Below are positions 11,413 through 22,700 of a stretch of 64,000 bases of DNA, one piece after another. A program made the position numbers and the translations under genes. Location: contig WNNJ02002282.1 in NCBI GenBank assembly GCA_012934845.2, positions 26,584-90,583 on the forward strand. The letters are read 5' to 3'. The notes under the pieces are model-generated. The model made no database searches, was not told the DNA's origin, and saw only the letters and a program-made list of their open reading frames with translations. Source of the stretch: Pomphorhynchus laevis (lineage: Eukaryota > Acanthocephala > Palaeacanthocephala > Echinorhynchida > Pomphorhynchidae). The number at the start of each line of letters is the position of its first letter. The first letter of the stretch is position 1.

Positions 11413-13064
11413 GATTACAAAGGTTTTCTGTTCCACAGACAACCTTTGCAACTAAAACTAAAGTCTAAAGTCTAATAGTTTGCTCGCGATCTTTGAATAG
11501 AAAGACTAGACTGCGATCTAAGCAGGCTAGTCAAAAATTCGTTCCAAAAATGATAAAACATAAAAAAATGAAAGATAAAAATAACCAATTTATAAAAACT
11601 TGCAAGTTGTTACAAATGCTTACAACTTGTAAGCATTTGTACAACTCAAATAGGCATCATAAAATTATAATAAACTAAAACTATGATAAACTCACAATAT
11701 TAATATTTAATATTCTAGTATATTCTAAATGCGTGGAATTTAGATAATTGTTTAATTAAAAATTATATCAGTGGGTAGGCAGTCTAATGATATTATTTAA
11801 GCTGACTGATAAATGGTACCATCATCAACAATGAAGATGTTCGTTTATGCCAGTTATTCGAACTGCTAACAGTGTATTGATGGTCATAGAAAGAATGTTG
11901 TTAATTCAGTTTTTGCTAATCAAGACGAATAAACTAAAAATTAAAGGATTAAAAAGTTATACCTTTCTAACTTCAGACAGATCCATTAAAATTTGCTTGC
12001 AAAATGTCTAGAATAAAAATTCAGATCAATGTACACATTCAGAGAAAAATATAAAATGCCGTCTAAAAACACACGTTCAAAAAAGATTAGTGCCGATATA
12101 TGCATTCGCTTGCTTCTTATCCGTATGCTGCATGTGAATGCTTAGCAAGACACTTTCCAAAATGTCTTGCTGAATGTGTTATTGTCCGTCACACACTTGT
12201 TATCAACTGATAGCTTAATTATCAACTAACTGTTACACTTAAATAAAATTCGCATTTCAGGTAATTGCAAGATTGCCATTTCAGGTAATTTCAGAGCAAA
12301 CTGCTTGATGATGGCAAACGGCTTCTAGTTTGGCATCATTAAGTTTGCCAAACTGCTTCCAGTTTTGGCGAATGATAATATAGACTAGGTGTAGAGAGAT
12401 ATTTCGGCATTGCGGATCATCAAAATATTCGACGTTATCTCTACTCCACCACGTATCCTCGCCTGGGATGCCCTTTAATATTTATTCTTTTATAAATATA
12501 TCAAAATCATTATAATCAATCCACACAAGGACATAAGGACAGATTAGACTTCGGCAGGTGAGACCGGCAGAGGATAAAGGAGTATCGGCAGGATGAGGCG
12601 AGGCGAGTAACGGTGAGATGGAATGTAGACCAGGGTGTGATAGAGTAACGTGGATACTTTGGTCTGGAGAAATGACGAATAATCATGGGGATTAATGTTG
12701 CCAGGCGAAGAAGATCGAGCAAGGATTAAGTTAAAAGTATGCCATAGAGTCTTAGAATTGAATGAAGTGATGATTTTATGCTGCCAGAAGGAATTGCATT
12801 TGGTACGTAGTAGTTTGAGATGAGACCGGCAACTAGCAAGGAATCAAGGAGAGACAGAAATGCATTGATTACTTTAAATATTGAATTTAAAATAATAATA
12901 TTAAACAATAATTATTTATTATAATATAATCTATTTGTCGAAAGTTACTCGAGAAATGAAAATTGTAAAACAGTCAGCTAGAGAGTCAACTGCATAACAC
13001 TTAATTTGATCCCGCTACCGTCACGATCGATGGGGAAATAAGAATTCACATAATAAAGAGCACA
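11413..13064. other. Intergenic stretch without a recognisable gene
   Basis: Short reading frames occur (for example 11493-11678 plus and 12726-12908 minus) but none resembles a known protein. The segment 12530-12722 is noticeably richer in G and purine on the plus strand than the rest and resembles in composition the LINE at 49925-51390, so a LINE scrap is possible. I see no motif that proves it. Confidence 0.4.
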
Positions 13065-13164
13065 GAGGATGTCTTTTAGAATTTTATTTAAAAGATAATT
13101 GTCATTGCTACAAATTTTCAGTAACGAACTGTTACCATTTAAGTTTTAAGGCCCTCGTAATACA

Positions 13165-13560
13165 TTCTCTAGAGATAGAAAAAGTTAACTAGGCGCTTAA
13201 CAATTTTCATCAATATTGTCAATCCAACTGTCTTGTTGTAAATCTAGATAAGACCAAGGCCATAAAATTTCTAGCAGGTGTCCGATTATCTAGTAAGGAC
13301 ATCTTAATTTTTAATAGGAATCAACTTGGAATGTTGTCTCAATTTTGATATTTAGGGGTCAGACTTACTTCCCCCATGACTTCCACCGATAATCTTGAAC
13401 GAGTGGCATGTAGAGTGGCATATCGTACCTGTGCTGCTCAGTTATTATCTTCGGCTACTTATGATGTTGTTTTGAAATTTTATTCACTTAATGGTGCGTC
13501 CCATAGTAAGTTATGGCTTATCTGCACTATGACAAGATGTTACATGATCTTGCCATGATC
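13165..13560 (+). pseudogene. LINE reverse transcriptase C-terminal fragment (left arm)
   Basis: The plus strand reads LVVNLDKTKAIKFLAG, then a YLG-like step and DNLERVACRVAYRTCAAQLL, which is the thumb and connection region of a LINE reverse transcriptase (the N-x-x-K-T-K box and the R-V-A-x-R block). The same family occurs at 18165-18830 and 19063-19380, where more is preserved. It is broken by stops. Confidence 0.55.
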
Positions 13561-13794
13561 TTTGAATTTTAAGCGTATAGATTGCATAAGATGGTCGTTT
13601 ATTAAGGTCTCGTTCTCAACGGTAGCTTCCATATTACATGACGTTCAATTGTCATTACAAATAAAAGAAACATTTTTGCTTGAGGAAACTCCTAGCTCAC
13701 ATTGCTACATGGAAAGATAAGATAATAGAAATTGACTTCAACAGTAATATCTCCTGATTTATGCCGATTTGTAACGATAACAAAAGCGAATATG

Positions 13795-14500
13795 CGTAAT
13801 CTATTCAAAAAGATACCAAGCTCCTCATATTGGAGAGTTCGTTGCGTGGCACCACATCCAGGTTTCTTGTATTTAAGCGCTAAAGTTCATAAACACTAAC
13901 ATGTGTACAGACCTATTAAAGCCAGTTATTGTACGTATAACCACGCCCTAGCAAGAGAAATCAATGGATACATTCGAACTGCCTTTGATACCAGCTGGAA
14001 ATGCATGGTTAAGGATGGGTATGATTTTGTATTTCAACTAAACGCATTAAGTTTGCCAAGACTGTATATGATAATATCAGCTTATGTGGTATCTTCACAC
14101 ATTTTCAACTTGATCGAGTCATAGTAATGGCATCTGAGCTTCTGATAAACAGGTGTATATAATGACACCCAAATAACGATGAATGGACAATATTTCTGAA
14201 TAAATGTACCTCACATACACATTTTACTTTTTAAGGAACGTTTCACGATCAAATAGATAGCGTAGCAATGGGTAGCCCTTTGAACGATATGTGAACGATA
14301 TGTTCATAATAATTGGTGAAGCGATTTTAGATAAAGGAACACTATTGACCGATCTCAATGAGTATGATCCGAATACAAAAGGGCAGGTAGAGGCTGAAGA
14401 AAACGGTAGCTTTCAATTCTTGATGTCGCTCTTTATCGAAGTAGTTCAAGAATTAGCGCATCAGTATACCAAAACCCGATATACCCTCTCTAGTTAGTCA
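13795..14500 (+). pseudogene. Penelope-like reverse transcriptase fragment (left arm)
   Basis: The reading is PGFLYLSAKVHK and then YRPIKASYCTYNHALAREI, which corresponds to the LPKIHK and RPIVS boxes of Penelope-like elements. It continues with DSVAMGSPL (motif B, normally AMGSPLSP) and a YV[DN]DMFIII motif C region, then ENGSFQFLMSLFIE. Several stops interrupt it, and the interval between motifs B and C is missing. It is a dead copy, duplicated on the opposite strand at 17259-17960. Confidence 0.6.
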
Positions 14501-15099
14501 TTGGGAATCTGTGACCCCAAAAGCCCACAAGATCTCACCCCTCTGAACACAATTTTCGAGGTCATCTAGATATTACAGTACGAAACTTCTACACATTGCT
14601 GAAGATAGACACGTATTTAACATGTTCATAGATAGGGGCTATCCACCAACAATAATATGAAAAACATCAAATTCAATTAGATATCCAAAACAACATCTAG
14701 CAGATAATCACAACGAAAAAAGATTTATATAAATCTGACCTCAAATAATTATATAGTAATTATATAATGATATTATAATAATGATGTAATTATGATATTT
14801 CAGGCTACTAGTGTGAAGATGATAATTATCTTTTAAATAAAATTCTATAAAAAATCCTCTGTGAATTATGATATTGTAAACGAACTGTTAACATCTGCAG
14901 GCTGCTTCAGAAGCCTGAGGATGTTAACAGTTGGTTATTGAATATTTACAGCAATGACAATTATCTTTTAAATTTAATTCTAAAAAGCATCCTCTGTAAT
15001 CCTTATTATTGGCAATTGGAATGGAAGTGTTCTCTAAAAAACTATTTTCACTCCTTTCTTCGTATCTCATAGTATTTTCATGATCACGTTGCTATGAAT

Positions 15100-15665
15100 T
15101 GGTATGTAAAATCTACGAAAAAGGCACAACAAATCAAATCAGCTAACTGAGTCTACGTATTTAATATAATTATAAAATAAACAAAACATAATTGCTTGTT
15201 TTGGATCGAATTGCTTGTTTTATAATTTTAAAACAATTTTTAAATTTAATGATGAGGTATATGAACGAAACGATAGTCTTGCAATGGGAAATCCTCTTGT
15301 ACCCCCTTCTAAGTGAATTATTAAATCATCTAACTGAGTCTACGTATTTAATATAATTATAAAAAAACATAATAATGCTAAATCAAAATTTAATAATTAA
15401 ATAATAAAATTAATAATTGTTTTTAGATTTTCTATAATTTAAATCAAGTTAAAAAATGAAATTTAAAATAAACGTCATTTTTATGAATTGACTAATAAAT
15501 AACAGACGTTGTATCAGAATAAGAATTAGAGGTCATCAGGAGGAACTGCTATGCTATCAGGTTTCGGCCCCTAACTCCTCTACCCAACATATCAGCGGGG
15601 CCAAATACATGCTAATGATGTATTTCCTCTAAAATAACTATCTAGTATCTTATTTAGCATCACTG
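15100..15665. mobile_element. Terminal sequence of the Penelope-like family, solo copy
   Basis: The segment 15130-15660 matches the non-coding sequence flanking the Penelope-like copy at 54.8-56.5 kb. CAGCTAACTGAGTCTACG and AACAGACGTTGTATCAGAAT occur in both, as does GGAACTGCTATG next to AGGTTTCGGCCCCTAACTCC. The first 45 bp recur at 15328-15366 around a short insertion (15190-15320), which itself contains a DSLAMGNPL motif B scrap of another reverse transcriptase. It lies in the spacer of the large inverted repeat. Confidence 0.6.
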
Positions 15666-16004
15666 CAGTGCAGTGATGCTTCTTTGTTCTGCAATAACAT
15701 GATTTCACTGTGTAACCTTAAAAGTATGAAAATGTAAATAAAATAAATGAATGATGTTCTACAAGGCTCCGTTTCTGATCATCTTCAAGAATAAAACAAA
15801 TAAATGATGTTCTACAAGGCTCGAAAGATGTTCTACAAAGCTCCGTTTCTGATTATCTTATATTCTGTCTTCTTCTCGTCAACTTGTCTGTTATAATTCG
15901 CGACAATAACTTTCTTCTGATGCAAGGATTATAAAATGTAAAGAATAAAACCTGTGAATAAAACAAATGAATACAAAACAAAATAAAACTATTATTCAAA
16001 TAAA

Positions 16005-16102
16005 ATTAACTGAACGAACGGACTGAACGAACTGGAAAAAGGATTGAACGAACAAACTGAACGAACAGACTGAACGAACAGATTGAACGAACAGAATGAA
16101 CA
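16005..16102. repeat. GAACGAAC-type short tandem repeat
   Basis: About seven loose repeats of a unit near ACTGAACGAACAG (13-18 bp) run through this segment, with one interruption (ACTGGAAAAAGG). It has no coding meaning. Confidence 0.7.
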
Positions 16103-16359
16103 AAAAAATCTAAAATAAATTAAACAAAAATTAAATTATTCAAAATTAAATTAAAATGAATATTACTAAACCAATAAAAATAAATTAAAAAACTTAGAGT
16201 GTATGACTACGATGAATTATTATAACTTAAAGTCTACACTTGGTTGATTGATTACCTGTTAAAATAGCGTTTTTGCATTTTTAATTGACAACGCGTCGAA
16301 GCATAACCTAGTATCGTTATCTGGACAAGTATAGATTATTTTACATTTATATATGTCCA

Positions 16360-16545
16360 GCATATATCAGGTTTCACGTACATGTTGGGCGAGAGCACAT
16401 TTAGTAAATTTAGGATCCCTACAAGTGCAAGCATGCTTCATTAACCTATCACGTAGGGATCTACCTGTCTGTCCTATATAGCCCAAATCAAGGATATGCA
16501 CGGTATGTGATATACTGTTCCGTTAGTTTCTCTCTTGGGTTAGCG
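16360..16545 (-). pseudogene. GIY-YIG endonuclease domain of a Penelope-like element
   Basis: The minus strand reads VYHIPCI, then DLGYIGQTGRSLRDRLMKHA, then CRDPKFTKCALAQHV. This is the Penelope-type GIY-YIG domain: the YIGQTGR box with its catalytic arginine, R-L-x-x-H, and a C-terminal A-x-H-V. It lies downstream, in the same orientation, of the reverse transcriptase fragment at 17259-17960, as expected for reverse transcriptase then endonuclease. The two are separated by a minisatellite and AT-rich DNA. It is too short and interrupted to be functional. Confidence 0.65.
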
Positions 16546-16635
16546 TTTAAACCTACTTACCATTTTAATGCCTGCACGGGCATAAAAAGTTATATTTAGT
16601 ATATATAATATATAATATATACTATATTATATAGT

Positions 16636-16892
16636 ATACAGGGGTTTCCATAGTTATAGACACATTTTCCCAAAGTTAGACACATTTTCCGAAGTTATAG
16701 ACACATTTTACCAAAGTTATAAACACATTTTCCCAAAGTTATAGACACATTTTCCCAAAGTTATAGACACATTTTCCCAGAGTTATAAACACATTTTCTC
16801 AGAGTTATAGACACATTTTCCCAAAGTTATAGACACATTTTCCCAGAGTTATAAACAAATTTCTCAAAGTTATAGATACATTTTTCTAATAT
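16636..16892. repeat. 22-bp minisatellite, about 11 copies
   Basis: The unit is roughly AGTTATAGACACATTTTCCC plus AA. Copies differ by one to three bases (AGAG for AAAG, TATAAAC for TATAGAC). The array lies between the reverse transcriptase and endonuclease fragments of the minus-strand Penelope copy. Confidence 0.9.
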
Positions 16893-17099
16893 TTATACAA
16901 ACGTTAATTTTTCAACATGATAGATATGGGTTTATTTTTAAATGCCTAACGAATACAAGTTTTAATGAAATTAAAATCAAATCCCAAATTATTTTTTAAG
17001 TTTATAAAGATGCATTTGCATATTGTATAATGTGTGCCTACTTGCGACATTATAAAAGGAGAGTAAAATCTAATAAAAGTTTTATTAAATTATTTTTTT

Positions 17100-18606
17100 A
17101 TTATTGTTGGTGGATAGCCCCTATCTATGAGCATGTTAAATACGTGTCTATCTTCAGCAATGTGTAGAAGTTTCGTACTGTAATATCTAGATGACCTCGA
17201 AAATTGTGTTCAGAGGGGTAAGATCTTGTGGGTTTTTGGGGTCACAGATTCCCAATGACTAACTAGAGAGGGTATATCGGGTTTTGGTATACTGATGCGC
17301 TAATTCTTGAACTACTTCGATAAAGAGCGACATCAAGAATTGAAAGCTACCGTTTTCTTCAGCCTCTACCTGCCCTTTTGTATTCGGATCATACTCATTG
17401 AGATCGGTCAATAGTGTTCCTTTATCTAAAATCGCTTCACCAATTATTATGAACATATCGTTCACATATCGTTCAAAGGGCTACCCATTGCTACGCTATC
17501 TATTTGATCGTGAAACGTTCCTTAAAAAGTAAAATGTGTATGTGAGGTACATTTATTCAGAAATATTGTCCATTCATCGTTATTTGGGTGTCATTATATA
17601 CACCTGTTTGTCAGAAGCTCAGATGCCATTACTATGACTCGATCAAGTTGAAAATGTGTGAAGATACCACATAAGCTGATATTATCATATACAGTCTTGG
17701 CAAACTTAATGCGTTTAGTTGAAATACAAAATCATACCCATCCTTAACCATGCATTTCCAGCTGGTATCAAAGGCAGTTCGAATGTATCCATTGATTTCT
17801 CTTGCTAGGGCGTGGTTATACGTACAATAACTGGCTTTAATAGGTCTGTACACATGTTAGTGTTTATGAACTTTAGCGCTTAAATACAAGAAACCTGGAT
17901 GTGGTGCCACGCAACGAACTCTCCAATATGAGGAGCTTGGTATCTTTTTGAATAGATTACGCATATTCGCTTTTGTTATCGTTACAAATCGGCATAAATC
18001 AGGAGATATTACTGTTGAAGTCAATTTCTATTATCTTATCTTTCCATGTAGCAATGTGAGCTAGGAGTTTCCTCAAGCAAAAATGTTTCTTTTATTTGTA
18101 ATGACAATTGAACGTCATGTAATATGGAAGCTACCGTTGAGAACGAGACCTTAATAAACGACCATCTTATGCAATCTATACGCTTAAAATTCAAAGATCA
18201 TGGCAAGATCATGTAACATCTTGTCATAGTGCAGATAAGCCATAACTTACTATGGGACGCACCATTAAGTGAATAAAATTTCAAAACAACATCATAAGTA
18301 GCCGAAGATAATAACTGAGCAGCACAGGTACGATATGCCACTCTACATGCCACTCGTTCAAGATTATCGGTGGAAGTCATGGGGGAAGTAAGTCTGATCC
18401 CTAAATATCAAAATTGAGACAACATTCCAAGTTGATTCCTATTAAAAATTAAGATGTCCTTACTAGATAATCGGACACCTGCTAGAAATTTTATGGCCTT
18501 GGTCTTATCTAGATTTACAACAAGACAGTTGGATTGACAATATTGATGAAAATTTTTAAGCGCCTAGTTAACTTTTTCTATCTCTAGAGAATGTATTACA
18601 AGGGCC
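17100..18606 (-). repeat. Right arm of the 1.5-kb near-identical inverted repeat
   Basis: This arm is the reverse complement of 13150-14656. It appears to be the parental side: its LINE sequence continues past the arm to about 18830, and the Penelope endonuclease follows in the same direction at 16360-16545, whereas the left arm stops abruptly on both sides. The spacer between the arms is 2443 bp. Confidence 0.93.
17259..17960 (-). pseudogene. Penelope-like reverse transcriptase fragment (right arm)
   Basis: It has the same content as the left arm: KVHK and YRPIK boxes, motif B DSVAMGSPL, motif C region and ENGSFQF. Here it keeps the order expected of a whole element, with the GIY-YIG domain downstream. 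It is a dead copy. Confidence 0.6.
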
Positions 18607-18830
18607 AAAGCATAAAATATACAAAATGATTGTGAATATTTAATACAAGTATGAAGATCTGAAATAAATAGGTTAAAGTATAACGGTCTAAACTAATCTC
18701 CTTGTGATACACCGCTAGTTTGTCGAACTAATTTTGAGCTTTGAAAGATATTTTAGTTTACTAAAAAGCAGTTTACTGTTTACTTGGTCAAATGCCTTTG
18801 TAAAATCTACAAAAATCGCATACATAGTTA
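18165..18830 (-). pseudogene. LINE reverse transcriptase fragment (right arm and beyond)
   Basis: The minus strand reads AIFVDFTKAFDQVNSKLLF (motif A, F-x-D-F-x-K-A-F-D), then GVSQGD (motif B), LDKTKAIKFLAG and DNLERVACRVAYRTCAAQLL. It covers fingers, palm and thumb in pieces with several stops. It looks like an APE-type LINE such as I or Jockey kin; the clade is not resolved. Confidence 0.65.
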
Positions 18831-19062
18831 TGTGTATAAATATAATATGTAAAACAGCTAATGGGTAAAACTTTCGACTCCGACTGTAGAGCATTTCGAT
18901 TGTAGAATTTCTAAGCGCATTCTAATTCATTATTTTAGAGTATTTATTCGTTTTCTCAAACGTGGCCACACTCCTACCACACTACCACCATATTATTTCC
19001 AATATTTAATACAAGCAGGAAGATCTTAGGTAAATAAGCTAGTGTAACGGACTCAACTGGTA

Positions 19063-19380
19063 TCATTGTTGTACACGGCTAATTTGTCGAACTAATTTTG
19101 AACTTTGAATTCCGTAAAATACTCTAATCGAATGTGCAGATAGCATTTTTATAAACGACCATTTTATGCGATTTAAAGGCTTAAAATTCGCAGGCATACG
19201 ATTTTGCCACATCGCAGATAAGCCATAACTTACTATGGGACGCAACATTAAATGAAAAAACTTTAAAGCTACATCATAAGTTGCCGAAGATAATAACTGA
19301 GCAGCACAGGCACGAGATGCCACTCTACATGCCACTCGTTCAAGATGATCGAAGAAAGTCATGGGGAAGTAACGAAACAA
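19063..19380 (-). pseudogene. LINE reverse transcriptase C-terminal fragment, third copy
   Basis: An open frame of 105 codons reads DHLERVACRVASRACAAQLL, then LRPIVSYGLSAMW and NRIKWSFIKMLSAHSIRVFY. L-R-P-I-V-x-Y-G is the typical end-of-palm box of LINE reverse transcriptases. It is related to, but clearly diverged from, the two copies in the inverted repeat, so it comes from an independent insertion of the same family. It ends about 360 bp from the RPN1 stop codon. Confidence 0.65.
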
Positions 19381-19745
19381 ACAAGGAAACGATAAATATC
19401 CAAATATAAATGGTAATCGTTAGGGACATTCTTTCCTTGCCAGATATCAGATATTCACTCGAAAAAAATGACATTGGAAATCGCGTTTATATTTTTTATT
19501 TATTGCATTATTTCATAATTATTTCATTTTAATCACTTCACAAACTTAAAAGTAACATCAAACAAATTATAAAATCGTTATTGATACATCAAATGAATGC
19601 ATCTGTTGAATGTCTTTCTTATGATAAAATGAAGAAACTGCACACTATGAAATTCACTTAAAAATCGATTTAAATATTTAACTATAATGTTAACAGAATC
19701 AATATTATTTTTGAAAACATGTCATGTAAATTAAAACATTATATA

Positions 19746-22700
19746 CTAAGATTCGACAGGATTAACTTGCCCTTCTTTCTTTCTCAAAATGACAATTCCT
19801 TCAAGTACTGGAGAGAGCGAAATATATTCGTCCTCGCCTGTTGTAAGTTCAGCTCTTTCACCGTAACTAAGAAGGACTGGTGTGTCGTGGGTTTGAAAGC
19901 CGGTGATAGTTTTCGGGTTACCAGCTTGACCTACAATGTCAACGGCTTGACCAACTCGAACACTAACGTTAATCGGTTTCAAGGTCGCTTCGTCAATTGT
20001 CATTAAAAATCTTGGGTGGCTAGCCAACATCAGTAACAATAAATGGTGAGGAAATCGAGTTAAAGCTAAAAGAAAAGCTTTTTAATGAATGAAATCAAAT
20101 AAATAGGTTTTATGGATGAGGTTAAACACACAATGTACAGTTAACTTATATTTAGGCGAATATATATATTCGAACAGTAGCTGGCTTTAATACTTAATAT
20201 CAAGCGGCTTGTTAAATAAAAATATTTAAATTTTTAAATTTCCAGGAACTATCAAGTATAGTTAAACGACAACAAACATTATTTTGATATTTCGCTATCA
20301 ACGACTAGTATCTTCAGAAAAATTTAATACAGATCAGGATGGATATATTTCTAATAAAAATATTTAATAATATTTAATTGCAAAAAAATCTAAAAAAACG
20401 TTTGTAATTATGCCTTTTGAGGTTAACCATATCTTTAAATATCAATGATGCGTAATTCTAATATTAAAATCTCATTAAACTTTTAATTAAATATTGAGTT
20501 TTTTTACTAAATATTAAATTCACAGTCACTTATTATTTAAATTAATAAATTTAATTAAATTTAATTTTAATTAATTAAATTACTTATTACCAATAATTCA
20601 GATAAACAGCAAATGCAGTCCTTAAAATCATAAAATGCATCCTCATTAAAGAATGGATAAAAAATCTAACCGGCTGAATTTATGATTTATTAAAGAGCGG
20701 ACTGTAAGAAACAAAAGCGTGGATTTTGCTACCACAACAATTGGTCAATCCAACATTATTGATAAAATGCGGTTTTTTGTAAACCAATAATGGAAACATA
20801 CACAGAAATCAAATTTATATATAATAAACGAATTTACATTTTCGTTTTGCTAAAGATGATAGAAGTGGAACTGAGGATCTAACTGCCATCGTTCTGCTTG
20901 CTTCATTTAGAGTTTTGTCCAAGCTCGACTAATTAAGACTTACAGCAAATTAATTTTCATTTACTTTGTGTAAAATTTCATCTTAGTTCACTTAGTATTC
21001 TGTATTAATCCTATTTCTTAATCTTTCTTTGATGTTTCCTCAATCTAACATTAAAGAATTTTGTATTTAAATAATTCCAAATAATCGAGGAGCCATTACA
21101 TGCTGTTTTTTCAAGCTAAAACTATGTCACAAATCTTATTTAGCAGGTTACTAAAAATTTAGCAGATAACTTGAAACAATTGTTGGATTTACAATTTTCA
21201 TTCATTAATTTTTAATGGATCAATTTTAAAAATTGTTAATAACCAATCAACAATTGAAGTTTTACTTTGGCGATTTATATCTATTTAATAATCGTTATAA
21301 TTATCTTAAATATCCATCTTTCTAACGAGATTTTAGTCGCTTACATTTTAAAGATCGTTGAAAATCAACTAATTTTAAATATCGTTAATTTTCTTAAAAT
21401 TTTAATTGTTTCCTTACAATATTATAATAATATTAAAATTTAAGTGTTTGATAACAAATTAAAATATATAAAATTTAAAAGGTTTACTTGAAAGTTAGCT
21501 TCAAAAAATGCTTTTAATGTAATTAACTTTTATTTACATCTTTGAAACTGCAAAATTGTCCAAAAATAATTTGTTCTGTGAGATATTAAGAGCGAATTAA
21601 ATACTTAAAACTTGATTTTTTAAAAATCGTAAAAAGAGATAATCTTTAAAAAATCTTTAAACAGATATACTTTAACATTGAATCCATTTGAAACCAAATA
21701 GATTCACAAAAACGTGACAATTCCCAAAACATTCTTTCGGAGAAACTAAAATTCTTCACTTATAAATAAACAATCAGACAAAAATCGATAAGCAATTGTC
21801 AAATAAGTTTTACTTGGATAGTTTTATGTCAAATAAGTTCTACTCGATTAGGAATATATTCAATAAGTACCGTATAGTCGGGATCATTAAAATTCTAACA
21901 ATAAAATCAAAATTACATTTATGAAAGTATCCTCAAGTATCTGTAGTAAACTCCTCATCATACTACTTCAGAAAAACAAGAGAACGTAGGAGCTAAATGC
22001 GATAATGTAAAACTCTACTCCCATTGAACAATTTTATATCTTATAATTTGTACAAATGAGTAAAATACTAACAATAAAATCAAAATTACATTTATGAGTA
22101 AAATAAAACTCCTCATCATACTACTTAGAAAAACAAGAGAACGTAGGAGCTTTATAAAACTTTCCCATTGAACAATTTTATATCTTATAATTTGGTTTTA
22201 TATTTTTGAGGTTATACAGACATCAACTAAGAAGCCACAAGCATTTAACCGGTTATAAAATGTTGTCGCCCGTAGGCAGTTGTCATTGGATAAAAGTAAA
22301 GTAAATGAACATAAATTGTGAATTAACTTCGAATAAATAGCAACTAACAAAATAAACTCGTGCCGCCACAAATTTCAAAGCAAAACTTGAGCGAATTTAA
22401 AGATCTTGTGTTAGGTCGTATATTACCACAAACTCATATAAACGTGGCAATTCTTGATAGTTCTATCATGTTTTATAACAATGACAGGGTGACTCTATAA
22501 CTAACAAATATGTAATTAAAACGCTGAGAATAACCTTTAAATGAAAAATTGATATTATAAATATTATACAATCATATGTTATTACAATATTATATATCAT
22601 ATTATAATATTATAATATAATATATAATAATATATTTATTAGTATTTTATCATACCGTATGTTTATATAGTATGGTAAATCGGTATCAAAGTCGATAAAG

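Larger units (their letters stand above)
13150..14656 (+). repeat. Left arm of a 1.5-kb near-identical inverted repeat
   Basis: This arm and 17100-18606 are reverse complements: paired coordinates sum to 31756 throughout, with no length change. Three reading frames in it (13376-13558, 13903-14124, 14291-14497) recur residue for residue on the other strand. By eye only a handful of single-base differences separate the arms, for example near 14146 and 14535. Both ends of the match are abrupt. The content is a LINE reverse transcriptase fragment followed by a Penelope-like reverse transcriptase fragment. Confidence 0.95.
13065..15000. mobile_element. Composite bounded by short inverted repeats
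   Basis: The segment 13068-13120 (CACAGAGGATG, then CTTTTAGAATTT, then AAAAGATAATTGTCATTGCT) is matched in inverted orientation at about 14951-14998. A second partial inverted copy lies at 14815-14870. Together they bracket the left arm of the large inverted repeat. This may mark the ends of a non-autonomous element into which LINE and Penelope fragments were inserted, or flanking repeats shared by chance. I could not define a target-site duplication. Confidence 0.4.

Noticed and set aside
11493-11678. 61-codon basic open frame
   Set aside because: Lysine-rich by base composition only, with no similarity or context support.
12516-12722. 68-codon minus-strand frame in purine-rich DNA, considered as LINE coding sequence
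   Set aside because: Composition resembles a LINE found at 50 kb, but no conserved box could be read, so it is mentioned only as a possible scrap.
16636-16892. CRISPR-like array
   Set aside because: A simple 22-bp tandem repeat without spacers.
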